A stretch of 64,000 nucleotides of DNA. Source: Paragordius varius. Its lineage: Eukaryota > Nematomorpha. The notes under the pieces are model-generated. The model had not been told where the DNA came from. It saw only the letters and a list, made by a program, of their open reading frames with translations, and made no database searches. Below, in pieces: positions 39,753 to 52,000 of the stretch. The number at the start of each line of letters is the position of its first letter. Position 1 is the first letter of the stretch. The position numbers and the translations under genes were made by a program. The DNA is taken from the NCBI GenBank assembly GCA_964247055.1, contig OZ176054.1:4092001-4156000 (forward strand), read 5' to 3'.

Positions 39753-40552
39753 CAGGGGTGGCCAACCTTTGTTCCCACCGGCTACTTTTTTGAGAAAAAA
39801 TTTCACGCAGGAAATCAGAATAGGTAATAAGAGATACATTTATCACTCTAACACAGATTATATATCTCTATATACGGATTGGGGTGACTAGCACAGGCCA
39901 TTTTAAAATAAATATTACAAAAATAATTATTTTTGACTAGATATTTTTATATAGAATCTTAATTTTATCAAAATACTATTGCGATGATTCAGAAGACCTC
40001 TGTTTGCCATAATCAGAAGGCTAAAAATATCATTCAATTTATTAGATTTACAATAATTAACTGTAAATCTTGCGACGGAGTCTAGATGATAGTAAAAAAT
40101 GATTTGTAGCTCTTGGCAGAGATCTTTATAATTTACCAGATTTTATGGATAACTGCATGCCAGGCTTTAAATAATGGGCATATGCTTCAAGATAGTAAAT
40201 TCCATCAAATCGAAAAAAGTATCGTGCCGCAATTTTTTACAGACCTAAGATGGTTAAGTCGTGCTGTATTTTTAGAAAGATTAAGACAATTTTTAATAAT
40301 ACAAATATAATTACGGAGGAAAAATTATTCATATCCACAATTAAAAGATCTAAAATCGCTTCTTAATTTAGCTTTTTTATGCATTATCTCAGAAAAATTG
40401 CACGTTGCAAATCAATTACAGTAAATAAATAATTTTGTGAAAAAAAATCCACAAAAATATTTTTTTATTTTTTAAAAAATTTTCAGGCGAGCACGTTTTG
40501 GAATTTCGCGGGCACGAAATCGACCGCGGTTTACCGTATTTGGCCACTCCTG
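39753..40552 (+). mobile_element. Internally deleted hAT (ZBED5-like)
   Basis: Ends CAGGGGTGGCCAACC and (reverse complement) CAGGAGTGGCCAAATACGG; flanking octamers TTTGACAC and ATATACAC share five of eight bases. Inside, plus-strand fragments read FFTDLRWLSRAVFLERL and, after a stop, LKSLLNLAFLCIISEKL, matching the RWLSRG...L and LAFL.DI..HLN blocks of ZBED5/SCAND3-type hAT transposases. At 800 bp it keeps only a piece of the gene. Confidence 0.75.
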
Positions 40553-41809
40553 ATATACACAATGCACAAAATCGGGTTGCTAAAAAAAGTCCTGATAAAT
40601 TATTTATGTTCTGATAGAAAATTGTAATTTGAGTATCATTGTGTTGGTTTTAGGCCTTCGAGTCATTTAAGAAAAATATTTACACTTTGTGCTAATTACT
40701 CCATATCGAAATGTTGTTAAATTTACGCAATTATATCAAATAAAATTTTTTTATAAAAAATAAATGCCTCTTTACTAAAATATCAGTATAATATATCATA
40801 AACTATATTTAAAAAAGCAACACAATATAGTAAATTTTCTAGACGAAGGTTCCGAAACATGCAAATATTTGGATACCTCTAAAATGGGCTTGCGCGATGA
40901 CATATTTTAATACATATGCTAGATTATGACCTAAGATTTTTAAAAAAATGAATACTCTGCTTTAAATTTAAGTTTTGCCAAAATTTTGTTGGAGCTTAAT
41001 TCCGGATATTTTTGAGCATGGTGAGAACGGTATAAAACGGTTTAAAATATTAAAAAACTATTCTGTTTTCTAGGATGCTTGACATATCTATCACCTCAAA
41101 ATTATAACTTAGAGATTGGTATGCTTTCGAGTTTGGATAAATTTTTGTTAAAAACCGCAATTTATATTTGGAGACCAACGAATTTAACCTTCAAAAGCTA
41201 AAAGTCTCAGTATGATGAATAGCGAAATATGTTAAAAAAACTAGAAAATGGTAATTTATCATTATTAAAAATCGAACGCATTTCATCGCACATTAGGTTG
41301 AATGCAAATAATTACATTGTAGGAAAAAGCGTCTGATTAATTTTGTTTGTTTCGAATTTTTTGAGGTTTTTGCTAAAAATGGCTGTTTAGCGTAAATTTT
41401 AAAGCAAAAAATATGTGTATAGGTAAAATCTTTTTTTTTAACTATTACACAATTATGTAATAATAATTTGTATTTTTTTGAGGCAGATTTCTACCTCAAA
41501 ACAAGTTTAAGGATTAATTTTTTATAGTGGGCCAAATGTAGCATATATAATTTGAAAGCAATATGAAAATTAAAAATGTAAAATTGTAAATTATTTCAAT
41601 TCCCATTTTGGATTTTTTTGTTGAATTCCTATACGGGTAAGAAAAATATATTATGGTTACAAACTAAAATTAATTTTAAAGGCATGTTTATATATTTTGA
41701 CAGCAAATTTTTATTGATTTTAAGAACATGTGTTTGTTACAGTATTGGGGGGATCTTAATTTATCAAGATATTGCAAAATCTATATATTTATAAAATGGA
41801 AAATGCTGG
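40553..41809. other. Intergenic DNA with dispersed repeat traces
   Basis: AT-rich. The stretch 41020-41110 resembles 31860-31960, and 41285-41310 resembles the reverse complement of 14915-14940. Nothing coding is visible. Confidence 0.4.
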
Positions 41810-43830
41810 CTTTATGATCTGTTTCCGGAAAGCCGGTAGACCCATTCAAATCCAAATGTCGAAAAAGTATAATCATTAATAAATGCCCCGACAAGAGCTT
41901 CGTCCTTTTTTTGAATTAGGCCCACAGTTCGGGCCCACCCCGTGTTAAAAAACTGGGTTTTTTGAAAATAGAAGTCCACAAAAATCATGTCTTTGAGACA
42001 ATTTTCTGGAAAACGTTTTGGACCATTCGACTTCAAAAATATTTTTTTAACTTTTTCTCGATTGCGCCGAACATATTCGGCTCGCCTTTTTTATTTAGGC
42101 CCTCTTTTTACCCGCTCCCCCCGTAAAATGCCATTTTTTTCAAAAAAATTAAGTCAACAAAAATAATTTTTTGAATCTATTTTTTGCCCAAGGTATGATA
42201 CCGTAAAATTTAATGAGGATTCGGTATTTATTCCCTGTTAAAAGGCAAAAGTTTTAGTTGTGTGTTTTTTTGTATTGGCTGCTGAGTAAGGAGATACCCG
42301 CTACAAACCGCCCCATCATATCGAGATAGCGTGCCTTTGGGGCTAAATTTCAGAAAACCTATCACGCCATATGAGTTAAATAGGTGCTTAAAATATTCCC
42401 CTGAACAAGGCAAAAATTTAGGCCGTACGTTTTTTTAAAAATTAGCCGTTAGTTAGGCCCTTCACGCCCTGAAAGATGCGCCACCATAGAATGATTTTTT
42501 AGTTTTGACGCAACTTTTCCAAAAACTAATGAGAGCTTATGGAATTAATCATGATTCCAGGTATTCTCCGGATGGGTAGGAAGCTACCCGCCTAAAACTG
42601 GGCAATTATATCGAAATTACGTTGTTTAGGAGTTAATTATCATTATCAGGCCACATATGTTTAATAGGCTGAAATATTATCCGTAAAAAGGCAAAAATTT
42701 AAGTCGAGCGGTTTTTTTAAATTAGCTGTTAATTAGGCTCTTGTCCTAAAAAATGCGCTATCATTGAACTATTAATTAGTTTTGAAACCATTCTTCCAAA
42801 AAAAGAACATAAGGAATTCCTGCAAAGTTTTTTTATCGAACGTCTTTTTTTATATTGGCCTCTGGGTAGGGGACTACCCGGCTACAACTGCTCCACCATA
42901 TCGATACAGCATGACTTTTGAGGCAAATTTTAGAAAACTTATCAGACCATAGTTCAATAAGGGCTTGAAATATCCGTAAAAAGGCAAAAATTTAAGTAGA
43001 GCGGTTTTTTTTGAATTACCCCTTAATTAGCCCCTTGCCCTGAAAAATGCGCCACGATATAATGACATTTTAGCCAATCTTCCAAAAACTATTAAGAGCA
43101 TATGGAATCAATCATAATTCGAGGCATTACCCGAATTAAGGAAATTTAATCCAGCTTTTTTGTTTCGCCCCAGGTTAGGGGCCACCCGCGTAAAACTGCG
43201 GCACCATATCGATACAGCATGTCTTTGGAGTCAAATTTCATAAAACCTATGAGCTTAATAGAAACATATGGAATCCATGATAATTCCAAATATTCCCCAT
43301 ATAAAGCCAAAAATTTTGCCCAACGCTTTTTTATACCTGCCCCTGGGTTAGGAGCTCCCCGTCAAAAACTGCGCCAGTATATAATATTGCGTTGTTTTGG
43401 AGCTGATTTCCAGAAAATTTATGAAGCCATCTGAGCTCATTTAAAGTTTGAAATATTACCCCTAACTAGGTAAAAAAGGTCAGGCGTTTTTTATTAGCCG
43501 TTAATTTGGGCCTTTATCTAAAACTACGCCATCTTATAACGATTATTTAGTGTCAAGGTATTTTTTCGAATAACCCATGAGATGATGGTATCAAAAATGA
43601 TTCCAAATATTTTCCCAATAAAGGCAAAAAATTTAACTCAGCGCTTTTTTTATATTGGTCTATGGGAAGGGCTCTATCGGATTCAAACTGAGACGCCATA
43701 CAAAAGTGGCGTGATATTGGAGCTAATTTCCAAAAATTTAAAAAGCCATACTAGTTCATTAAACAAATTTCTGGGAAATTTGTATAATATCATTCTTTCC
43801 TATATAAAGGGACCACAAATTACTTTTTAT
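41810..43830. repeat. Diverged satellite-like tandem array (~160-bp units)
   Basis: About ten units of 150-170 bp. Each carries GGCAAAAATTTAA or a variant, then GCG(C/G)TTTTTT, a GC-rich box (CCTGGGTAGGGG or AATTAGGCCCTTGCCC), then CTGCGCCACCATATCGATA or variant, and AGAAAACCTAT. Two unit types alternate, giving a higher-order period of about 330 bp; clear type-B starts lie near 42395, 42690, 42976 and 43465. Units are well diverged, so the array is old. The left end (41810-42220) carries ATTGCGCCGAACAT, found again near 44850. Confidence 0.7.
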
Positions 43831-44469
43831 ATCCCTTGATCCCAGCTGTGTGAACACAATTTCAAAATTTTTAACCATGATTTTGTAAAACAAAATCCTT
43901 AAAATATAATCAATGATAGTTAAATATCAAAGGGACAGTTTAAATATGGTCAATTTCGAGTAAACAATATTTGAGCCTATGCAAAACCCGTATCTTTTTA
44001 ATAATATGTATTATTTTTTTATCCTCATTACCTCTATTTATTGCCAATTATTAAGAATAATTATCGGTGATACTACGCCACAGCAAAGCGTGACAGGGCC
44101 AGCTAACAAGAAATAAAAGTCGTTATAAATGTATTTGATGTAAATAATTATATTAATAAACAATTGTCAAGATAATAGTTTTATCCAGGTTTAAAGCTAT
44201 AAAATTAACACATTTTTGACATAAAATAGTGAAAATAAAAGTGTTATTTATAAAAAAATTACTCTCACCTCAGATTTGGGATATTCTATTTTGGAGTCTT
44301 AAGTTTATATCCTGCCTTTCGGGTATTATACATCATGAATCGAAATTGAGGTAGGACTTCTCACACTAAATGTGGAGAAAAAGTCTTATATTATTTATGT
44401 ATTAGAGATTATAAAAAATTACAAGTTAACCCCACTATATCCATATTGGTTAATCATTTTTTTATATCA
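43831..44469. other. Intergenic DNA, nothing recognised
   Basis: AT-rich sequence between the satellite-like array and the next repeat; no gene or repeat structure that I can support. Confidence 0.4.
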
Positions 44470-44830
44470 AGCTTTAATCATTTTTTATCACTCCATTGGT
44501 ACTTTTATATTCCAGTGCGATTTGAAATTGGAATATTTAAAAAGTATTTAAGCTATTAAGCCGAATTTAAAAATATGCTTTTCAAGCTTTTAGGTGCATT
44601 ATACGAAAAAACGTTTTTAAAAAATGTAAAAAAAAATCGTCATCACAAACCTTTTTGCCGCCATTTTTTTCGATAATTTTTTTAATCGCTAATGCAACAG
44701 GCAAACAAATGTATATTATTGTTAGAAAATATAAACATTTAACTTTAGCTTTCAGGCTACATTTTACCAGCACAACTTGATATATTTTGTTAATATCAAA
44801 ATGGGGTTTTCGCAGTAAATTTTAATAATG
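44470..44830. repeat. Dispersed repeat, copy 2
   Basis: Aligns with 2425-2720: AGTGCGATTTGAAATTGGAA, TAAGCCGAATTTAAAAATAT, TTTTTGCCGCCATTTTTTTC and TGCAACAGGCAAACAAATG in the same order and spacing as copy 1. No coding content. Confidence 0.6.
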
Positions 44831-45309
44831 TATTTTTTTTGTTTTACAATTGCGCCGAACATGACTAAGCCGCATTTTTGAACTAGACTCAATTCAGCCC
44901 CGTCCGTTTTTAAATAGTGGCTTTAAAGCAATTTTCCGTAAACGCGCATATTCAAAATTTAGAAATAATTGATATAGATGCCCCGCTGACAACTGAATTT
45001 TAATTATGCTGTTCAATCTAACCCGGTAAACATAAGTTTTATATTGATTTAAATACATTTTGCCACAAACATATTAAACCTTTAACAGTGATACTCAATC
45101 AAAATGTAACTCTTACATAAGTCATTCTACGGCTTATGAAAACCCTCCAATATTCTCTATTTAAATCATGCACTTTAACAGTTTTTTAAACACAGATCAC
45201 TATAAATTCAATAATTTTTTCTAACTAACATTTTAGCCGCAATTTTTATAATGGTTCCTTGATTAAGCTTCACCCGATATGTATAAATAATAATTTTAAT
45301 CGTATTAAC

Positions 45310-45965
45310 TCTTCATGATCTTTCGGGGTTGTTTTATACCCCAGTTCCATTTCAAAATTAAATTTCTTAAAAAATATTTTTAGCTTGAGCTAAATTTAAT
45401 ACTTTTATTAGCCTTAAGAAGGTTTAATAAATTATATTTCAAAAAATTTTCAAAAGTGTGGTTTGTTTTCTATAGATTCTTGGGTAAAAAATTACCCCGT
45501 AAATGTCATCGCGTACAAAAAGGATGGAAGCTATTACATATGTTTTTCCCTCTACAATAGCAAAATGTAAATTACGTATGACTTAAATTCTATAGAGTTA
45601 TGTATTATATAGCATAATGGGTTTAAAGGTATTAAAAAATTATCAAGTAAAACAAAAAGGTTTTGATGTGGTGTATGAAAAACTTGATACATATAATTTC
45701 TTATTTTTTTAATCGCTAATTCAACAGACAAATATATATATATTATGCTTAGAAAATGTAAATAATTGACTTTATAAGGTTTGGTAGTTGGACTAGCAAA
45801 AACTTGATATATTTTGATTTTATTATCACCTCTTGTTTGAATCCGTTTTGGAACTGTCTAGTCTCTAGAAGTCATAAAAATGTAATATTTTAAGCTTTTT
45901 AATATATGAAAACAATTTTTAATTAAATTTTGACCAAGTTATGCTTCAAAACTGTAGTTTATTTT
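45310..45965. repeat. Dispersed repeat, copy 3 with internal insertion
   Basis: The start (TTTATACCCCAGTTCCATTT) matches the first part of copy 1 and the end (ACAGACAAATATATATATAT through GTCTCTAGAAGTCATAAAAA to AAACTGTAGTTTAT) matches its last part. About 250 bp of other sequence lies between, so this copy is either interrupted or partly replaced. It ends about 130 bp before the LUC7-like start codon. Confidence 0.55.
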
Positions 45966-46095
45966 ATGTATCGCTCTCAACTACTTCAAAAATAAATGTA
46001 ATTTTTATGTTCATATAAATTTTTCTTATGGACTGTGTTGGATGGAATAAATGTAATACTCAAAATATCAGTCTTAAACATTTGATAGTTTAACA

Positions 46096-49000
46096 ATGAC
46101 GGCCAAGCAGCAAATGAAAGCCATGTTGGATGAGTTGATGGGTACCCAAAGAAACGGTTTTTATTTGTTTAACAATGCAGGGGAATCTAACACGGAAATA
46201 AAATTTGACGATAGAAGTGTTTGTAAAAATTTTCTATTAAATTGTTGCCCTCACGATATTTTATCTGGAACGGTATTTGTTATCTTATATCTATAGCGGA
46301 TGGATGTGGGTGGATGTCCGAAAATCCATAATTATGCATTAAGAGCAGATTATGAAATGGCATCAAAGGATAAAGATTACTTTTATGATCTTGAAGTTTT
46401 TAAAAATATTATCATAGGCTTTAGAAAACTTACAATACTTTATAAGTGACTGTGATCATAAAACAGAGATTGCTAAACGCAAATTAGCTGAAACTCAAGA
46501 AGAGTTGGATGAAGATAATCAGGAGAAAGTTTGACTTTTATTTGATTTTGAGGCTAATCAAATTAACATATTAAGTGAAAAAATTGGTATCAAATTAGCC
46601 GAAGCAGAAACTTTGGGAACCAAAGGCGAAGTTGAAGCCAGTATGGCACTTTTAAAAGATGTTGAAGATTTGAAACGACAAAAATTAGACGCTGAAGTTC
46701 ATTTTTTAAAAATTATATATAGTTAATTCTTAAAAATTCACTTCCACTATCCAGTTATCAGCAACACAAATTACGTGTTTGCGAAGTTTGTTCTTCATAT
46801 TTGGGTGTGCATGATAATGAAAAAAGGTAATACATTGTTTTTTTATTGAGATCACGTTTAAATATTTTTAGATCATTATAGAGTTTTTTATGCTTATATT
46901 TTATTTTATTAGGTTTATTGGATATTACGAAATTTTTTCCAAAAATAGAGTCTAACATGGCATAAAATTCCAAGCGTATGTAATAAAATTATGTTTTTAT
47001 AACATACCATATTTTCTAGATTTTACACAAAGTTAAATTTACAGATATAATAATTTATTTTTAAAAGATATTACGGGGACTATATTTTAGTATAAACCTC
47101 AAAAACAATAATTTTTATTTTCAGAAGCGGAATAAATTTGCATATATATTAAAATTGTGCTTCAATTTTGATATCTAAAAACTACTGTTTTTACAAATAT
47201 AGTCATAGCCAATAATGAGATATATAATAACATATCTAATCAATCAATCAAGTCGTTGTTTGTCCAGCATGTGCTAGCTTCCAAATTCTTGAGCGAAATA
47301 GCTTGCGATCGAGACAATCGTCTTTGTTCAGTTGAGTTAAGTGTAAGTCATTGCTGAGTGTTTTTTCCCAATCATGGTATGGTCTGCCTCGTTTTAAATT
47401 GCCGTTCGGATGAAAGGATCTAATTTTGTTAATCCAACTATTTGAGCGTTCAATGTGACCCCAGTATCTGAGACGATTTGCTCTGAGAAAAGAAGACATA
47501 GGTGCGATATGAAACAGATTATGTATGCTTTTATTATTATTTGTTTTATCATTGTGATACTGATTGGTGAGACATGAGTTGAGGATTTTTCTTTCTATGT
47601 CACATAATTTATTTTCATTAGTTTGGTTTAAGGGCCAACATTCGCTAGCATAGGTGAGGGCAGGGCGAATGGCAATCGTGTAGATTTTGCCCTTGTTTGG
47701 GTTTGAAATGTGTTTGTGTTTCATTATATACTTGAGTTGATGAAATTTGGCCCAAGCCTGATGTGTCCGTGTTGTTATGGCGTTTTTAATATTCATATCA
47801 GCTGCTATTGTGTCACCCAAGTAATTGTACTTGTTTACTATTTCGATGTTTGTAGTTGGAAGGTAGGTGGTTTGTGTGGGATTATTTGGGTTTATATCTG
47901 GTGTTGCACAAGCTTTACATATAAAATTTTCAATTCCCAATAAACTTCCTTTAATTTGTGAGCACTTTTTATGGACCCACAGCTGGCATTTAGTGCATTT
48001 GATGGAATTAAGTTTCACTTCAGAGTGACAAATGGAGCAAGGGAATTTTATTACAGGTACCGGTGAGCCTGTTATTAAAGCCTTTGTTTTATCTGTGTTA
48101 ATTTTGAGGCCAAATTTTTCTAAAGTAGATTTCCAGAGGTTATATTTATTGATAATGTCTGTTTCGCTGGTGGCTGTTAGTATTATGTCGTCAGCGTACA
48201 TCATCTCAAAAGGTAAACCTGTTTTTATATTATCAGTTATTACATCCATAATGATGATAAATAGTAATGGACTGAGGATGGAGCCCTGGTGTAGTCCGAC
48301 AGTTACTGGAAATTGATTGGTATCACCCACGGGAGTTCTCACGCAACTAGTGGTGTTCTCATATAGTAAGTTTATTATTCTTATTATCCATTCCGGAATT
48401 TCTTTTTTTCGTAACGCAAATGTGATCATGGACCGCGGGATGCAGTCGAATGCACGGCTTAAATCAATAAAGATGTGATATAGGGTTTTGTTTTTGCATC
48501 TGTAGTTCTCTTGTAGCCTTCTAAGAATGAATATGGCGTCAGAGGTGCTGATCCCCTGTTGGAAACCGAATTGGTTTTCGTCAATCGAGCAAAGCTGACG
48601 TATTTTCTTTTCTATAATTATTTCGAATAATTTGGTTGCGTGTTCAAGTAATTTTAATGGTCTGTAGGAGGCGCAGTTGAGCATGTCGCCTTTGTTTTTA
48701 TATATTGGAATTATGACACTTTGGTTCCAGTCGTTCGGGATTTTTTCCTCCATTATAATCAGATTAAATAGCTCTGTGAAATAGGTAATTGCTTCAGGAA
48801 TATTTTTGTACATTTCAGTTTTAATTTCCGTTGGACCAGATGCCTTATTGATTTTACATTTTTGCATGGCTAAGCTCACATCTTCTGCAGTAATAATTGG
48901 GGGTGGCCCAATAACTGGAGGTAAGTTTGGGATCTCGACATTTGAATGCTGGAAATTCAGTGTATTTTGCATGTATTGTGTCCATACATTTTGAATGCTA

Positions 49001-52000
49001 AGAGTGTCAGTAACTGTGTTGTTATTTTTATCTTTTATGGCCTTCACTACCCGAATATCTTTTTTATTATTATTAATATTTTTTAGTGTTTTAAAAACTT
49101 TTAAGTTTTTAATTTCTCCCTCAAGTTTTTTGGCCATTTCCAAACATCTTTCATTCATTTTGTCAGCTATTATTTTCTTTACTCTTTTTTTAACCATTAT
49201 GTAAAAATGTTTGTCATCATCATGTTTAGAAGCTTTCCATTTCTTAAAGGCATCTCTTTTCTCATTCAATAAGGGTTTAATATCGCTTTGCCACCACCAT
49301 TGAGATTTTGTTTTGGTACGTTTTCTTCCGCAGATTTTGGAAACGTTTGAGAGAAGGGTGTTTTTGAGATGCTCCCAGCCGTCATGAACGTTGTTAGGGG
49401 AATGTTTTAGTTCAGGTGTAATTTGGTTGATGTATTGATGCTTTGTTTTAAGATCATTAAGTTTTGCAACGTTAAGTTGTGGCAATTTTTTAGGGCTAGG
49501 TCGGTTCTTATTTATTATTAAAAAAGCAACTATTAGTTTATGTTGTGTATCATATTCATAAGTTTTAAAGTTGGTTATAATTTTTCTAAGTTGTTGGTTC
49601 AGCAACACAAAATCTATTTGCGATGTGTGATTTCCGCTTTTATATGTGTGGATTTGGCTAGGTTTTTTACAGAAGTGTGTGTTGCAAATCAATAAGTTTG
49701 CGGCACTGCAGAATTCCAAGAGGGTTTCGCCCTCTTTGTTGCGAGAGCCAATACCTACTCCACCGTGTATACCTTCATAACCATCAGCGTGCATTCCAAT
49801 GTGTCCATTAAAATCTCCGCCGATCAGAAGTATGTCAGTTGTGGGAACATTTTGTGCGATCTGATAAAGCTGATTCCAAAATTCCTGTTTGGTAGTTTCA
49901 TTTTGACCCTGTTGAGGGGTATAGATGGATAGTATGTTAAGGGTGGTATTATTGAGAGCCACTCGCATTTGAATAATTCTGTCGCTGTGACGTGTAATGT
50001 CAATTATATTATCTTTTATCTGATCGTTTATGGCTATTGCTACCCCTGATTTCCCTGATTTTCCTCCTTCATAATACAGTGTAAAACCCTCATGTTGATA
50101 ATTACCTCCGTTTTTAAAACGAGTTTCTTGTAAACAACATATGTCAAGCTTTTGTTCTTTAATCGCATTTATTATCATCCAAGCTTTTCCAACAAGAGTT
50201 CCGACATTCCATGTGCCAAATTTAAAGTTATTATTTTTAATATTAAATGATTTTTTCTCAGGTAACATTTCACTTTTCCGTAGATGTATTATAAATATAA
50301 TTATTATTATTATGCAGTATAAAAATATATAATATAAAGTTTCAAAGACGCTTTTATAAGTAGTATTTATTCATTATTATTTCGCTGTTGAACATGGTAA
50401 AAGTAATGAGGCTTGATTTTTATAGACTATATGCCCTTATAGCCAACCTCTTAACTCGGAGGAGAGAGTACCTTATTCGCTGTACCAGGCTAGAGAGTGT
50501 CTGAAAAGACTTCGAATCTCTCAATCCGTTTGTAGATTTAAGTCTACGGCCGAGGGAGGTGCCTTTCTGGGCTTTGGAAGCTCCCACTCCATCTTTCGTT
50601 TTAAGTACTTATATTATCGTTATTATCATCTGGCTGCTGGTTATAGCGCCCAGATAAACCCGCTTTAAAACCATGTGTGTGAATACAGGCATTGTGGTAT
50701 TTTGTAAGAAAATGAGACAGCCAATCTCAATTCCGCCACGCCCCACACACTAGTTTTCCTCCTTGTGGATTGATGTTCATTGACTGTTCTTTACAAACAG
50801 TGCCGCTCCCGTTAGCGTTACCCGGGATGCCCCGCGAGGAGGTGGGAGTCGGTCTTTGCATCCCATAATAACATATCTAAAGCAAAATACAATTTATCTT
50901 GATACTTTCTATTCGCGATTTTTGATTGCCAACAAGCTATAATATATTACTTTTAAAAAACTTATATATTATATTTAGATTGGCTGATCATTTTGGGGGA
51001 AAGCTGCATCTTGGATTTATCTATCTACGAGATAAAATGAAACAATTTCAAAGCGTTTCCGAGGAACGAAAAGTTCTTCGTGATTTACAAATGCAAATTG
51101 ATCGTAATAACCGATACCCTGTATCTCGAAGGAGTAATTCAAGGCCAAAATTTTTGAGAAGCAGGAGTCGATCTATATCTAGGTATGTTTTTTATCTTAA
51201 ATTAATTAAATATATTTTTGTATGTTTGTTTTGACAAAATTCTGTTGTTACCTATTTTATGAGCTTACATACGTTGCAGCAATCGTATTGATTAGGGGTA
51301 TTATACCATTTGCACCTCAAGAGTGTCGTTGAACACTTCAAGTTAGTCTTTAAATTTTTTAACTCAACCATAAGTTTTGTATGTTTTTCTTTTTCTTAAG
51401 TTTTTATTTATTTATAATATATTTATTCAATTGAAAAATTATTTTTTTATTTAAAAATAATTTTTAAACAATATTATTAACTTACATGGAAAATTATAAT
51501 AACCCATAAAACTTATATATTTTTCAATTATTATTTAAAATCTTATTAATTTTAAAATATTTTTAAATAAATTAATAAAGATATTTGGTTTCTAAATGAT
51601 AAAAAGTTGTATTAATTAAAAATTATACAGTTTAGAGTCTTTTTTTATTCATTTTTTAAAGGGGAAAAACTTAAATTGTACCCGGACTTGTGAGGCTTTA
51701 ACACTCGCCTGCCAAAGGCTGACAGTAATGATGGAAAAATTGCGACTTAGAATAGGTTAAAATTGATCAAAAGATGAATGATACACGGTTTGATTGATAA
51801 AAACAAAATAAAAAAGTCAACTTGAAGTGCAAATGTTATATTAAAGATGACACTATAAAAAATACATAATTATTTGGCAAACCGCAATTATCAATGTTAA
51901 AATGGCATAAAATAATAGGAAATATCAAGGCATAATAATTTTATTGTAAATTGCATATTTTTCAATATATAGCTTAGGGCAGAGATAAATATTAAAGTGC

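Larger units (their letters stand above)
47240..50864 (-). mobile_element. Full-length RTE-like LINE
   Basis: 3625 bp between perfect 16-bp target duplications. On the minus strand it begins at 50864 with GGGATGCAAAGACC, has a 596-nt 5' region, one open reading frame (50268-47248) and ends in a TTGATTGATTGA tail rather than poly(A), as in RTE-type elements. The perfect duplication and unbroken frame show a recent insertion, antisense in the fifth LUC7-like intron. A truncated relative lies at 13700-14165 in STAG. Confidence 0.95.
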
